DNA of 64,000 bases from Mactromeris polynyma (GCA_032209605.1 JASFXZ010000092.1:124001-188000), one strand, 5' to 3'. Positions 44,040-57,560 are shown, counted from the first letter of the stretch. The notes: generated from the letters alone by a model not told the origin. Made by a program: numbers and translations.

Positions 44040-45420
44040 AACCATTTTTGATCTCATTGATCTCGGTTTGTAGCTATCGTTGGGTTCAAAATTAGTCTAA
44101 ATAATAATCATTTGTTACGAGAGCTGAGTTTTTGTTGATATCATTTTTAATAACAAACCTATCACTCTGAAATGCTTCCACATTCAGTCAATGTATGGTA
44201 AATGTGTGTTCCTCAAAATAATCTTTAATATGAAAGAAGAAACAACACAAGCTCCTTGCATTGTTCTTTACAGTCACAAAATTAGCTGATTTGTTATCAA
44301 CTGAATGTATAACTTCGGCTGGAGGAGAGGAAAAAAATCTTTAAATGAGACTCAATAGAGGAGTGCCTGATAGGCAAAGAGTATAAGAATATGAAGGGTA
44401 TAGAAATAAAAGGTTTAAAAAGATAGAAAAGTTATAAACAGATTTTTGTAAAAACATACAAAAATGAGTTTTTTTTCTTGAAAGATGAAAACATGAAGCT
44501 AAGTTACTACAACTCAAAAAACTGTGTTAAAAATATATATGTAAGGAACATGAACATAGAATTTTACCATTGTATAAAAGCTTTCCAGACTATAAGCTTA
44601 TTTTTTTATTCAAAATTATTTTATGCTGGAAATTGTTTGGGATGTAAATGTAACCTGTAATTACTTTCCAGCTTTCTTTTAACCATATTTTTGTGTTAAG
44701 TTTGAAAATAGTGTTTTCATTGCAAAACTTAATATCACTTGGTAGCAGAGCTTTTTTTCAAGATGTGAAATAGTGCTGTTTTATGGGAGATGATTGCTTT
44801 ATAAATCATTTATGTAAGTGCAAACTGAGTTTTGATTCTATGTATGGGGAAGTCATCAAGTAAAAAACTTGCTCCCCAAATTCTTTAATCAGAACAACAC
44901 AAAAATGTACACCATTAAACTTCAAGCCATGTGATCACTGACGATCAGACAAACAGTACAGGTGAAAAGCTTTTGAAAATATTGACACTGACACACTGAT
45001 AAAGCTCTCATTGGCTAATGTAGTCATACAATATTGGAACAATTATAGAGTTAAACTTTATAATTACATGCAAGGTTATCAGGAAATGGGTACATACTCA
45101 ATGTACCTGGAAGAGTTGTTAAAGCTCTTTGCTGGTAAATCCATATAACACAAAAGCTTTATGATTACATAATGAACAGTGTTTCTTTGCTCTATCAGTG
45201 CAAGACTGGGGTTTACATGTTTTAAAAACAAAGCTATATTTGTGAAAATTGATTACTCATCAGATTACATGTATGTTTGAAATATGTTGTGTTTAATAGA
45301 AACAGGATAATTATGACTTACATGGGTATGTATGGTTAGGGGGTGGGAAACTATTGCTTGAACAATTTCAATCTTAGATATGGTTTGCTTTTTATAACTA
45401 TACATTTAACTGACATGTTG
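44040..45420. other. AT-rich stretch without recognisable genes
   Basis: No conserved ORF or repeat family found. Confidence 0.4.
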
Positions 45421-45424
45421 GCGG

Positions 45425-46525
45425 CGTCCACATGGTTTCCGCTCTCTAAGTCAAAGACTTTTCATCCAATCTTTACCAAACTTTGTGAAAATGTTTGTGG
45501 GCATAATATCTCGGCCAAGTTTGATAACCAGCCACACCGCCCAAGATACTTCGAAATTATGGCCCTTGAATTATCCAAAATTGGCCAAATTAGCTGTGTC
45601 CGCTCTCTAAGTCAAAGAGTTTTCATCCGATCTTCACCTAACTTGGTGAAAATGTTTGTGGGCATAATATCTCGGCCAAGTTCGATAACCAGCCACATTG
45701 CCCCAGGCACTTTTGAATTATGGCCCTTGAATGATCCAAAATTGGCAAAATTAGCCTTGACCGCTCTCTAATTCAAAGAGTTTTCATCCGATCTTCACCT
45801 AACTTAGTGAAAATGTTTATGTGCATAATATCTCGGCCAAGTTCGATAACCAGCCACATTGCCCCAGGCACTTCTGAACTATTGCCCTTGAATTATCCAA
45901 AATTGGCAAAATTAGCCTTGACCGCTCTCTAAGTCAAACAGTTTTCATCAGATCTTTACCAAACTTTGTGAAAATGTTTGTGGACATAATATCTTGGCCA
46001 TGTTCGATAACCAGCCACACCGCCCAAGGTACTTCGAAATAATGGCCCTTGAATTATCCAAAATTGGCCAAATTAGCCTTGTCCGCTCTCTAAGTCAAAG
46101 AGTTTTCATCCGATCTTCACCTAACTTGGTAAAAATGTTTGTGGGCATAATATCTCGGCCAAGTTCGATAACCAGCCACATTGCCCCAGACACTTCTGAA
46201 TTATGGCCCTTGAAAGATCCAAAATTGGCAAAATTAGCCTTGACCGCTCTCTAAGTCAAACAGTTTTCATCCGATCTTTACCAAACTTTGTGAAAATGTT
46301 TGTGGGCATAATCTCTCGGCCAAGTTCGATAACCAGCCACGCCGTCCAAGGTACTTCGAAATTATGGCCCTTGAATTATCCAAAATTGGCCAAATTAGCC
46401 TTGTCCGCTCTCTAAGTCAAACAGTTTTCATCTGATCTTCACCTAACTAGGTGAAAATGTTTGTGGGCATAATATCTCGGCCAAGTTCGATAACCAGTCA
46501 TATCGCTCATGTCACCCAGGAGTTA
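45425..46525. repeat. ~161-bp satellite, about seven copies
   Basis: 'cgctctctaagtcaaa' recurs at ~161-bp steps (about 45440, 45601, 45762, 45923, 46084, 46245, 46406). Each unit has 'gttttcatccgatcttcacc', 'gtgaaaatgtttgtgggc', 'ataatatctcggccaagtt', 'cgataaccagccac' and 'ttatggcccttgaattatcc'. Two subtypes ('cattgccccaggcacttctg' and 'caccgcccaaggtacttcg') occur in a loose higher-order pattern. The 142-residue ORF is satellite translation. Confidence 0.92.
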
Positions 46526-46529
46526 CCAC

Positions 46530-48070
46530 CCTTTGATTTTAGAAATTTCCTAAAATTCGTCTTGTTTTAACTCTGAGCTCTGACTTATGACGGGCATATT
46601 TTGTGACAGTTTGGCACTCTTGTTCTTACAACAGATTGACCTCATATTATCAAACTGATGTCACTGTCACAACTTGTAATAACATTACAATTGGAGAAAG
46701 AGAAGTACAAAGAATGTAACATTAATTCACAAAACAAAACTTGAAAGTTCAAACACAGTGCATTCTTTCCAGTCTGTCTTGTATAATCACAAATTGAATA
46801 TCCATGAAATTTTCCTTTCTAATGTTCACTGCTTTAGAGAAAACCCAAAGTGAGTCAAACTTAATGAAACCCATCAGTGTATAATGTCAGTCATGTTGGT
46901 TGATGGAATAGGTCTTACAACTTGTATGGAGGAAATGGAGTTTCTATATTTGATATTGCACATACAGCATACCAGGCTGTGTAAACTCATCTTCATATGA
47001 AGATGAAATTTTGAAAATTGCTCTATTCCTTAGAATGGTCATGTAAATATTGTGTGATAGAATGGATAAAATATCCTACTATTTAAATTGGTACAGTAAG
47101 ATAATAATTGATATTGTGCATACAACAAGGCCAAATTCTTGAGTATAACATGACAGAAATTGACATGGACGTAGTGTATATAATATTGTTAGCATGGTCA
47201 AGGTCAAATTGGTTTAGACATACAATAATCCTCATACAGTTGGGCAATAATGGAGAATAGAGGGTTCTGGTTAGTGCTATCATATAGAGCACTATAGAAT
47301 TATGTGGTGAAAGCTTTTTTCCTTCACTGTCAAAATGTGTATTGTGTTAACAGTTTGGTTTTTCAGAATCTTATTTATTTCTATAGGAATATTAAAATTA
47401 AAAGTTGATATCGGGCATACAACATACTTGACCAAGTATTATGTTTTCTGGGTCATACAAATATGGACATTGTATCAATGGCAATGGCTAAGTATTGGTT
47501 TTGATAAGCCCTTAAGTACATTATGGCAATTTAATCATTTGTCTTAATTTTAGGTAAAATGTTCCAGTAAAAGGTATATGGTAATTCATATGTGGAATAT
47601 TTTTACCTTTGTGCCTTTAATATTACATAATGGGAACAGAATATAAGTGAAGATTTGATGTGCATGCAACATATCAGTGCAAGTGTTATGGATGTCATAC
47701 TCAAGTAATCTCATTTACTGAAATTTCTCTATTCGTTATTCATAGCAATATCTTGAGTAACTGTTTGAGTGGTTAAAATATACTGTTGTGTAGTATCTTG
47801 TACTTGGCATTCATTTATGAGGTCAAATGTTTGAGTCCAGAAACATGCTTAGTGGTTATCACAACTTAAATGTCACATTTAATGCTTTAACTGCAACAAT
47901 GGGACCTTGTCCATACAGTATGCACAGCAATTATTGATTGGTACTGTCAGATGACATTAAGAACATAAAACAGCAGGTTCTAACATTGGTCATAACTGTT
48001 TTAAAAATGAACAACCCTATTAATTTTGTAAAATTGTATAATGATGAAAAATGATACATTATAATCATTA
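46530..48070. other. AT-rich stretch without recognisable genes
   Basis: Small ORFs only. Repeated phrases such as 'tgatattgtgcatacaac' (near 46955, 47110 and 47410) hint at old tandem repetition with a period of ~150-300 bp, too diverged to define. Confidence 0.35.
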
Positions 48071-48080
48071 TATTCCTGTT

Positions 48081-48140
48081 TGGTAGGGTAAGTTGGTAGA
48101 GCACAGGACTGAGCATTCAAGTCTCAGGATAAGGGTATAT
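48081..48140 (+). repeat. tRNA-derived SINE head
   Basis: 'agttggtagagcacagg' (A-box-like) followed by 'cattcaagtctcagg' (B-box-like). Degenerate. Confidence 0.45.
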
Positions 48141-48243
48141 TTTTTCATTTTCACCTAAAATGAATCCTGTAAGCTAGTATTGATCTAGAATTATGTGTCA
48201 ATATCAATCAGCTAACATTAATTTTACTTCCATGTCCTGTATG

Positions 48244-48498
48244 CAAGGGCAGATCTGGGATTCGGATTTGGGGAGCATAAATTTTTGGTCATTTTTGGTT
48301 TTGTTCAAGCCTTATAAAATGACAATGACTGTTTCTTTGTTTATAAACATCATCATATTGCTTCAATAAGTCAAAATTGCTTATTTGAAAATTGCTTATT
48401 TAAAGATCTCTGTATATTTTCGTATTTATACTCATAGTTATTTGTAAGGTTGGGGAATTTTAGGGGGATGTCGGATGTGCCCCCTGGATCTGCTAGTG
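48244..48498. mobile_element. MITE with hAT-like ends
   Basis: Left end CAAGGGCAGATCTGGGAT; right end, reverse-complemented, CACTAGCAGATCCAGGGG. 255 bp, no ORF, no clear target duplication. Confidence 0.5.
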
Positions 48499-48812
48499 GT
48501 TAATGCACATCAGCATAAATGAATTACTGTTAGGAATTATTGCTATTCTGTAGGTCACATTGATTTCTATGTCAGTTTGTCCTTTGAAAACAGGAATCTG
48601 TTAAAGTAACAACACATTATTGCATCCTCCTTCCCTGACCATTTATCATGTTGCCACTGGCATAACTCTCTGTTGACCACATTCACCAATCATGTCATCC
48701 ATGTTCATGTCTTCATCATCATTCAGCTTCATTGACAAGATATGTTTGCAGCTCTATTTTTATGTTTGTTATTTGTTTATGTACCTTAAAATTACACTGT
48801 TTATATTTTCAG

Positions 48813-48925
48813 AATGAGGAAGACAGCTGTGATCCCTCTAGAATGGGTTCAACCAAGTCTAACAGTACTAATACTTCATGTCCTTGTCTGTTCTCATTTG
48901 ATTTAGTATTTTGGTCCTGTGTTTG
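48813..48925 (+). CDS. Possible terminal exon (weak)
   Basis: After a good acceptor (tatattttcag at 48812) the frame 'NEEDSCDPSRMGSTKSNSTN' continues to a TGA at 48923-48925. Ser/Thr/Asn-rich composition and the acceptor give it an exon-like look, but I recognise no family and see no matching upstream exon on the plus strand. Confidence 0.2.
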
Positions 48926-48929
48926 AGGT

Positions 48930-51900
48930 CATTAATACTATACCTCTAATACATGCTGGGAAGTTAGTGGTTCCTTGCAGAAGAACAACAGTAGTTAGTA
49001 CTGGTAGGCAACCCAGAATTTGTATGGTCAACTGACTGCTGTATTATTGAATACTGTAATAACATGTTCTATATTACCTAAATGCAACAGTCTTCCTTGC
49101 ATTGTTACTTCTTTTGTTGGAATTATTTAGAATTTGGTGTGTATATATTTTCAGGTTTTGTGTGAATGAGTAGTTTTGATGTTCAATTGCTTTCATCCAA
49201 TCAGAATGAAGCTGGCTGTGAAATGTAATTTTCCTGGAACTCGTGAGTTTGAAGTTATTTCATTTTATTTAGAAATAATGATAAAAATGCAATTGAAAAA
49301 TATAATATTACAATTACCATGAATAGTACTACAATTGAAACAGTTAGTTTATTTTACCTGGTATAACCAATATGCAAGGCCAAGGCAGTTCTTCAATTTT
49401 GGCACAATGATATTTTATGATATTATTATAGTACCAGTATGCTTTCTAAAACACATTGAGAAGAATCTGAAAAGGGATTTGCGCCCCTTGCCTCCTGAGC
49501 AATAATTTGAGGGGATGAAAGCGAAATCAATCTTGTATCTTACAATACAGAAAGACTGGTTTCGCTTTCACCCCTCAACATTTAGAGCTAGTATATCTAT
49601 AGATAAATGTAGTGTACGAATTGTGTACTATTTGTATTGAGTTTAAGAACTATTGATTTGTTTATGGTTTAGTTCTGTGGTATATTCTTGATTTCTTTGT
49701 GCATACTTTGTTGCCATTTTAATGATTCTGAATGCTTTTCAACTGAATTCTGTGTCAGTTTGGTAACCTATGGTCAATGTATTGGTTTGTGTTGGTCATT
49801 GTCCCCTTTCTTGTCTACATTTAACATTGATCTTTGATCATTGATGTATGCTCAGTTCTTGTTCTTTGTCGAGATGTAATTCACTGATCTGTCTCCAAGC
49901 CTATCTCGCCATACATATAAAGCCAGAGTCTTAAATAGGATGATCTTTTAATATCTAGACTTTTCTTCTTTATTGCCTAGCTGAATTACATGATTTACGA
50001 TAATTTTATGCAGGAATATCGTTTTAGTATCTATGCAAATTGTGCGAAATGATGGAAAAATGGGGAAATGTTACACACAGGGAGAATAAGTAATTACAAG
50101 CTTATTTATCAGAAAACAAACTGTTTATGTAACATTTGGCAGATATGTAGAAAGTATGTTCATGGTTTCAGTTTCCTCTTGACTGTTTAATCGATTTATT
50201 TAAATATTTTTAATTTAAATTTATTTGAGAATTTTTGAATTTGCTTAAAAGTAGCTACACAGCTTTGAGTTAGGTTTTATGTAATATTGATTATTTTTCT
50301 TGTGTAATTGTTTTGTTTATGATTATTTTTCTTGTGTAATTGTTTTGTTTAGGTGTCATTTAAGGGTATTCTGGACTTGCATCATATGGCAACGTTTCGG
50401 CCAGACCCTATTCCAAATTTCATGCTAAGTTGGTTAAATGAAGACATATTGAACATGGTAATGAGGTTTATGGACCTTTCAGAACTCGGCACTTAATGCT
50501 TCAAAATTTCAAGCAGCAAATAACCTCACTTAGGATTTCAATAATCTTATAACTATTTCATTAACTTATTGTTGTATTAAAAATGTCAGCTATTAGGGTT
50601 AAGATAGGGGTAGGGAACTTTTTGGAACCTAGACAATTAGACAATTTCAATTTTACACCTTGATATTAACCTCAGATTAGCTATCAACTATCAACGACTC
50701 TTCAACTTTTCATTTACTTTTTTTAAATTATTTAAGGTTCAGGGTCTTAATGTTTTAGGGATTTAGGTTTACTTTAAGGTTGTGATTAAGGGTCATATGG
50801 TCATTTCCAGTATACAAGGTTAGGCAGAGAAGTCGTTAGTCCTCTAGCCTCATTTAGGAGTTTGTATTAATATTGCATTTTTGCTGCTTATTGATATCAT
50901 GAACATACTTATATAATTCTGATGAATGATCAGATTACAAATTTACTGATTATTTTTCTTGTGTGAATCTATTATACATTTAAACAAAGGTCAGTACATA
51001 TCCCCTTCCCTGTATGTGTGTATCTTTCTTGAGAGGAGATTTTTCTGTTGGCCTCTGTGTTATTTGTGAACGACATGTTTTTGTTTATTGACACAAGTTC
51101 TGTCCCGTTATCCCTTCCAGAGTGCTCTCCCTTTATCCCTTCTCCATTGTGTGTTTGTATATAAAATACAGATTTCACATATCCTTGCTGTAGGAACATC
51201 TTTCTTTTTTGATGTGTTCGTCTATTCAACTCGTGCACATGATTCACTTGTTTATGCTGATTCAGTTTCCTCCTGTGATAATGTATAAACATGGTTGTAA
51301 CCCAATGGTCCACTCGATGTATCTTTTGACAATGACCAATACATCCCTTCTGAAAACTCTTTGTCTATAAGTTCTCTTACCAAGATGGTTCCATGTGGCT
51401 GTCAGTGTTTTGGGTTTGGTTATGAAGCTTGTAGTGTAGATATCAATATGTTAAGTTATCAATAGTGTAGATATCAGAAATTTTGTATATAACTAATATA
51501 TTAATCATTTAGATAAGAATGTCATAAATATTACACCCATATATTATTATATTATTTTTATTTATGTTATTCCTTCTTTAGTTTACGGAATGAAGCAGAC
51601 ACTGGCACAGTCTCTTGGTTTATATGTATTGCTTAAAACATGTTTTGGTTTATTTTCTCCATGTACTACAACCACAATGTGGGATGTTTGGTGTGGAATG
51701 ATGGACAAATGGTATAGTTGGGAATCAGAGACCTAAGATAGCAGGTAAATTACTTTTTATCATATTTTCTACACTTACTTTAACTGTTGTACAATAATAC
51801 TTGAAGTTGCCAGAAAGGATCAGAACCTTAAACAAATTGCAACATGGCAGTTTTCTTGCTGTTTTACAGCACAAAGGGCTCAATGATGAGCTATTTGGAT

Positions 51901-51945
51901 CTTTAGCTGTCAGTCCATCTGTCATCTGCTATTTAATTGTTTACA
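48930..51945. other. Largely featureless stretch
   Basis: No conserved coding segment. A ~31-bp unit 'gattatttttcttgtgtaat' is tandemly doubled at about 50290-50352 and echoed near 50948. The 49515-49590 segment ('gggatgaaagcgaaatc...tttcacccctcaa') resembles segments at 57375-57450 and 62825-62860, so it belongs to a dispersed repeat. Confidence 0.4.
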
Positions 51946-51949
51946 CTCT

Positions 51950-52100
51950 AGAATCCACATTTCTTGAGCAATCATAATCAAACATGGAATAATGTCTATA
52001 TGGCCATCAGTTCTTGGCCAGTTTCAATTATGGGCCAAATCATTCTACTAGATCCAGAGTTATGGCCCTTGTATTGAACAAACAGGAATAAAATCAATTA
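51950..52100. repeat. Single dispersed repeat with 'agagttatggcccttg'
   Basis: 'gatccagagttatggcccttg' and preceding 'tggccagtttcaattatggg' follow the same plan as the satellite units at 19 and 45 kb. Single copy. Confidence 0.5.
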
Positions 52101-53515
52101 ATTGATGATAATATATCACAAAATCTATTAACAGTATGTAGTTGTCATACATTATAAACTTTGAAGATCATATGAAAGTTATGGTCTCCTTAAAAAACTT
52201 TTTTTTTTAACCAACATGACATTTTATGTCGCTCAATATATATTTTAGAGAAAATTATTTTTAATTAAATTTTGTGCACATCACCCGAAATGAAAGTATC
52301 AGAACTTTGTTAAACATAGTAGTTGGTCATGCCACTCGATATAAGTTCGATCCAATAAAATAATAAGTCTGGTAAAGTCCGGGCATATAATAACATGATT
52401 TTAAGCAATTCCAAGTATGGATAACAGGATTTGATACACTACTGTGCAGTTGTTGCTGTTCTTGCCTTGAATTGACAATCTGTCCATTTATCACACCAGG
52501 CAAATGTCACAAAATAAAAAGGATGCAATGATCTGGGCATATACTAGCTGCATATTGTTAAAAGACTGTTACTGACCTAAGGAAGTGATAAATATCGGAG
52601 CAAAAATGATCCGAGTGAAAATATAGTCATGACATAAATAAATCACTGTGCAGTGTACTCAATCTATTAAGAGACCACTTTATTAAGTGACCACTTTTTG
52701 GCTGTCCCTTGGGTGGTCTCTTACTACAATGTCTACTGTACTAAGAATATAAGGCAAAAATATGAATTATGATAGTTAAAACACCTCAAGCTCCTTGTCT
52801 CTGTGATTTTCTAAATTTACTGCCGGATATAGGCTGTTTCCCCCTATCAAAAAGTGTCCATTTTCCCCAAAAATCTTCATTTTTCCCAATTCTTTGTTCA
52901 TTAAATTGTCCCCCCTCTGACTGAATTTCTGTCTTTGTGTATTTAACGTTTTATAAAAGAATCTTTGCTCTTACATCACCTTATATGTATAACAAACACC
53001 AGCCACAGCTGAAAAGTTATTTTTATAAGCAAAACAACCATAACCTGATTTTCCCAAATTTGGTATTTATCGCGGCTCTTTTACCAATTAAAAAGGCACA
53101 GGCAGTAAAATTATTTAAAAAAAATCACTGGCAGTTGTACAAATGTGTCCACTCCTGTACATTGCAAATCTCTGTGTTGGCTGAACACTGCGATTGAACA
53201 TGCTAGGCCACCATATTAAAATGAAAATGCTGGCCATTATACCTGTTAATTGGCGGACATGCTGCCCCAAAATGACAATGGTGAGTGTTCCTTGGCAAAA
53301 ACCTCAATGAGCATACTGTACAGTGATATAGATCTCAATACTTGCTTCACATGAAATATTGTGACAAAACTTGGTACATAGATGGAGACTACATTTTGAT
53401 TACTTGGGTCAAAGTCAGTGCTTCTAACACTGTATGCAGACCATTTCCTGATTGCCTAACCAGGTGAAAAGTTCTTGCAATAAGCATAGAAATTTGCTCA
53501 GAACAATGACATTTG
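52101..53515. other. AT-rich stretch without recognisable genes
   Basis: A short inverted motif pair around 52670-52731 ('aagagaccacttt' and 'gggtggtctctta', ending 'ctactgta') looks like a fragment of a MITE related to the CAGTAAAACCTC family. Nothing else recognised. Confidence 0.35.
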
Positions 53516-53522
53516 TTATAAC

Positions 53523-53705
53523 TGACGGTACCTCGTTGGTTAGAGCACTATAGGCTGTTACCTGGGAAGCCCGGGTTCCATTCCAGCAGACTGGGCAGGT
53601 CATGTTTTTCTCGGACATTTGGCTACTGTCATTTGTTCTCCACCTCTGATTCATGTGGGGAAGTTGTCAGCTGCTTGCCTAAGGGCAAGTTAGTATTTGT
53701 TGTTA
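53523..53705 (+). repeat. tRNA-derived SINE with conserved central domain
   Basis: Head with 'cgttggttagagcac' and 'cccgggttccattcc', followed ~60 bp later by 'tgattcatgtggggaag' then 'gtcagctgcttgc'. The same central stretch occurs in the copy at 58139-58340. Confidence 0.65.
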
Positions 53706-54491
53706 ATTAATTCCATGGAAACTGCATGGAAACTCACCACCATATACCAAAAAGTTGTTGATTAATTGGCAAAACCTGATTAAAACATACAAATCATCTA
53801 TATACATATGAAATTGCTCAAATACTTAACCCATCAGCACTATGAACTATTTTTGAAGTTATAAAACATTTAGATTGATCCTTTGACTGTGATATAATGT
53901 TCTCCAGTTAATTGTTATAAGGATATGACAATATTTATACAATTTTCTATCTGCTAGGTTATTAATCTGCTTGTTCCAGCAATGTTTGGTCAAGGTCACG
54001 CTTGAGGGTCATATTATAAGTGCGTAATTGTTTCTTCTCGGCTCCTTACCCATGTGCGGCTTTCTTGGATAAATATCAAGAATAATCTTCGTTGATAAGT
54101 GGTTTTGTTAAAGCCATTTCCTCTAAATGAGATTGTCTCCCATCTACCTGAAAATGATAACTGTCAAATATGGTAGATAATAAATAATTGATATTGGCTC
54201 CATACTATTACTGATGTAATATATTCTTGAAGTTAACGTCTCCTGATCATTATTGTTAGGGCCTAACCATCCCAGCTTCGTTGAAAACATGACATAAAGA
54301 AGTAATAATTCTACACTAATTCACTAACACAATTTCCTGAATTTCCTGAACTTATTCAATCATGAAATATGAATTATTGGTCCATAGTTTCAATACTTTT
54401 TTAACAATATTTTAATCATCGGTAACAGTTGGTAGCTTTTAACACCATGTACAAAATGAAGCCATATTAAAACAATTGCATTTTTAATGGT

Positions 54492-55958
54492 GTTAAGTAT
54501 GGTGGCATATTACTGCCACCAGTTAGCATGATAGCGTTCGCGAATAAATTCGTGTTAACCACTTAATTATTACGATAATTATCTAGCTATCTAGTTAATA
54601 TTCGTGATTAATTTTCGGTAAGATAAATATCATACAACTAGAAAAAGGCTTGAAAGTGCCCATAACTGCCACCTCTTACATTTTTATGATGTATTACACT
54701 AGATTTAAGTGGCAACACGAATCTTATCTAGTTGACTACTTATTATGTTACTTAATAACTCAAATTCGCGAATTTCACTTAAGATTCGTGTTACCACTTA
54801 TTTATAAAGGTGTTTTTGACTTCTACATGTAAGTGGTAACACGAATCTTATCTAGTTGACTACTTATTATGTTACTTAATAACTCAAATTCGCGAATTTC
54901 ACTTAAGATTCGTGTTACCACTTATTTATAAAGGTGTTTTTGACTTCTACATGTAAGTGGTAACACGAATCTTATCTAGTTGACTACTTATTATGTTACT
55001 TAATAACTCAAATTCGCGAATTTCACTTAAGATTCGTGTTACCACTTAGTCATTTTTGGCTTCTACATGTAAGTGGTAACACGAATCTTATCTAGTTGAC
55101 TACTTATTATGTTACTTAATAACTCAAATTCGCGAATTTCACTTAAGATTCGTGTTACCACTTATTCATTTTTGGCTTCTACATGTAAGTGGTAACACGA
55201 ATATTATCTAGTTGACTACTTATTATGTTACTTAATAACTCAAATTCGCGAATTTCACTTAAGATTCGTGTTACCACTTAGTCATTTTTGGCTTCTACAT
55301 GTAAGTGGTAACACGAATATTATCTAGTTGACTACTTATTATGTTACTTAATAACTCAAATTCGCGAATTTCACTTAAGATTCGTGTTACCACTTAGTCA
55401 TTTTTGGCTTCTACATGTAAGTGGTAACACGAATATTATCTAGTTGACTACTTATTATGTTACTTAATAACTCAAATTCGCGAATTTCACTTAAGATTCG
55501 TGTTACCACTTATTCATTTTTGACTTCTACATGTAAGTGGAAACACGAATCTTATCTAGTTGACTACTTATTATGTTACTTAATAACTCAAATTCGCGAA
55601 TTTCACTTAAGATTCGTGTTACCACTTACATCTAAAAGCCAACAATTAATAAGTGGTAACACGAATCTTAAGTGAAATTCGCGAATTTGAGTTATTAAGT
55701 AACATAATAAGTGGTCAACTAGATAAGATTCGTGTTACCACTTAAATCTAGTGTAATACATCATAAAAAGGTAAGAGGTGGCAGTTCTGGGCACTTTCAA
55801 GCCTGTTTCTAGTTTTATTATATTTATCATCCCGAAAATTTATCACGAATATTAACTAGATAGCTAGATAATTATCGTAATAATTAAGTGGTTAACACGA
55901 ATTTATTCGCGAACGCTATCATGCTAACTGGTGGCAGTAATATGCCACCATAGTTAAG
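54492..55958. mobile_element. Palindromic foldback transposon with internal tandem repeats
   Basis: Element 54498-55952 (1455 bp) with GTTAAG directly outside both ends (54492-54497 and 55953-55958). Arms of ~310 bp are imperfect reverse complements, starting TATGGTGGCATATTACTGCC at the left and ending in its inverse. The first 24 bp form their own hairpin (TGGTGGCA-TATTAC-TGCCACCA). Between the arms are eight forward units of 118-123 bp and one inverted unit. Each unit is bounded by AAGTGGTAACACGAATCTTA and its inverse, with AATTCGCGAATT inside. No protein-coding capacity. Confidence 0.9.
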
Positions 55959-55964
55959 TATATA

Positions 55965-57130
55965 TTCTTGAGGGTTATTGAACAACAATGACTTTACTAT
56001 GGAATTAACAGAAATAAATAATTTGTTAATTTTCTAACATTAATGGCAACAATAAAAAGTTCAATGTAAGATAAATGATATATTTTTTGTAATTATGTAT
56101 GCATGTTGATAATATGTGAAAATGAATATACTGCTATTATCACACTCGATTTAAAAGTAAATTTATAAGATCAGAAAACTAGTCTATAAGAACAGCTAGT
56201 AACTGTCGTAGTGGACATAAAACATGAAAAGTTTTAAATCGGCCCCTTAACGTTTGGAAAATGACAATTTTTCCTACATGGTCTATGTGATTAAAGGTGA
56301 AACTCGAAGTAAGAACATTTTTAGTTTGAATAAATATTTTTACACTAAATAAAAGAGAGGAAATTGTAGAATACTCGTAAAACTGTTAAAATATTCTAGT
56401 AATAAGATAAAGCTGTATAATCTACATTGATAAAAACTGGTAGAGCTGGAAACTTGATATTGATTTATGAGTCATTTTCAAGGGAGACAACCCACTTCAA
56501 TAAGCCAGCTAAAAGGCAGTGAAAACTGGGTATGCCTAAATTGGTTGATGAGGTATACCAATCCATTAAATGTGTTTGTTCTTTTATAGAAGTTTCTTAA
56601 AACTTTTTTATAGAATAGTTTCTAAATTACTGTATGTCATCAATGGGAATAAACAAATGATATTTGTATAATAAACTGTAAATGAATTAATTCATGTTTA
56701 AATCATGTAAAATAGTCAAATCTGCTTTAGCCCTAAATGATCACATTGTTATCTGCCCTTTTCATGTTCCTTTATTCCAGCCCACATGATACAAGTTTAA
56801 ATAATTATATCACATATTGTATTCGAAGACAATAATTTCCAATGAAAGAAAATGTCATACTTGGTACAGAACGCATATTTAACAATATCAACATCATTGA
56901 GTGCACCTTTGTCTCGATTGTTTTGTTGTGATGTCACGCACATGAGTTGTTATTTCACAAGTGAGTTATCAAAATTATTACCACTCTTCTTTGTATGTTA
57001 TGTTATAAATGTGAGATATAGAATTACATGATGTAATTGGACAAATTCTGTTGGAGTCGTCTGCATGCCGAAATTGAGCTGGAAGGATTTCTTTGTTAAC
57101 TATTTAATGAAAATTGTGTAACAAATTTAC
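55965..57130. other. AT-rich stretch without recognisable genes
   Basis: No conserved ORF. The last ~100 bp resemble 61570-61675, as the upstream flank of a duplicated exon-like segment. Confidence 0.4.
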
Positions 57131-57144
57131 TTCTTTAATTTCAG

Positions 57145-57228
57145 GTCTACATTCATTATTTGTTGGTGTATCTGCTGGTCATTGTTGAGAAACATGTCTT
57201 GTGCGGAGATCCTGGGATACATTTCATG
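57145..57228 (+). other. Exon-like segment 1 of a duplicated pair
   Basis: 84 bp between a strong acceptor (tttaatttcag|) and donor (ATG|gtgagt). An ATG at 57194 opens 'MSCAEILGYIS' and runs into the donor in phase 2. The upstream part is open in that frame. Similar in sequence and splice sites to 61678-61762. Could be a first coding exon or an untranslated exon of a plus-strand gene; the family is not recognised. Confidence 0.35.
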
Positions 57229-57374
57229 GTGAGTTAAATAAAACTGTCACAGAATTCTACATATGAACAACAAATACTGATGAATTTAGAGCTAACCCAC
57301 CAGCATTGATACTTATGCCTCATATTGGTTAGCTCTGTTAGTCAATATTTTATTGTGGTGATTCTGCTGATTGA

Positions 57375-57560
57375 GGGATGAAAGCAATACTCTGTCTATA
57401 ACATTCTATATTCATATAGACTTTTTCACTTTCACCCCTCAAAATATTCAATTGAATAAGCAAAGCACTAGGCTATTGGCAACACCGAACATTAACTAAA
57501 CTTAAGGACTATATCTTAGGTTAAAATTCTATTTTAAATGGACAGCATATATCATTATTT
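57375..57560. repeat. Dispersed or duplicated segment shared with 62820-63000
   Basis: 'atagactttttcactttcac', 'ccctcaaaatattcaattga' and 'ggcaacaccgaacattaact' match the segment at 62830-62985 in order. This supports a duplication that includes the exon-like pair. Confidence 0.7.

Noticed and set aside
45343..46415. ORFs of 70-142 residues on the plus strand
   Set aside because: Satellite translation repeating every ~161 bp.
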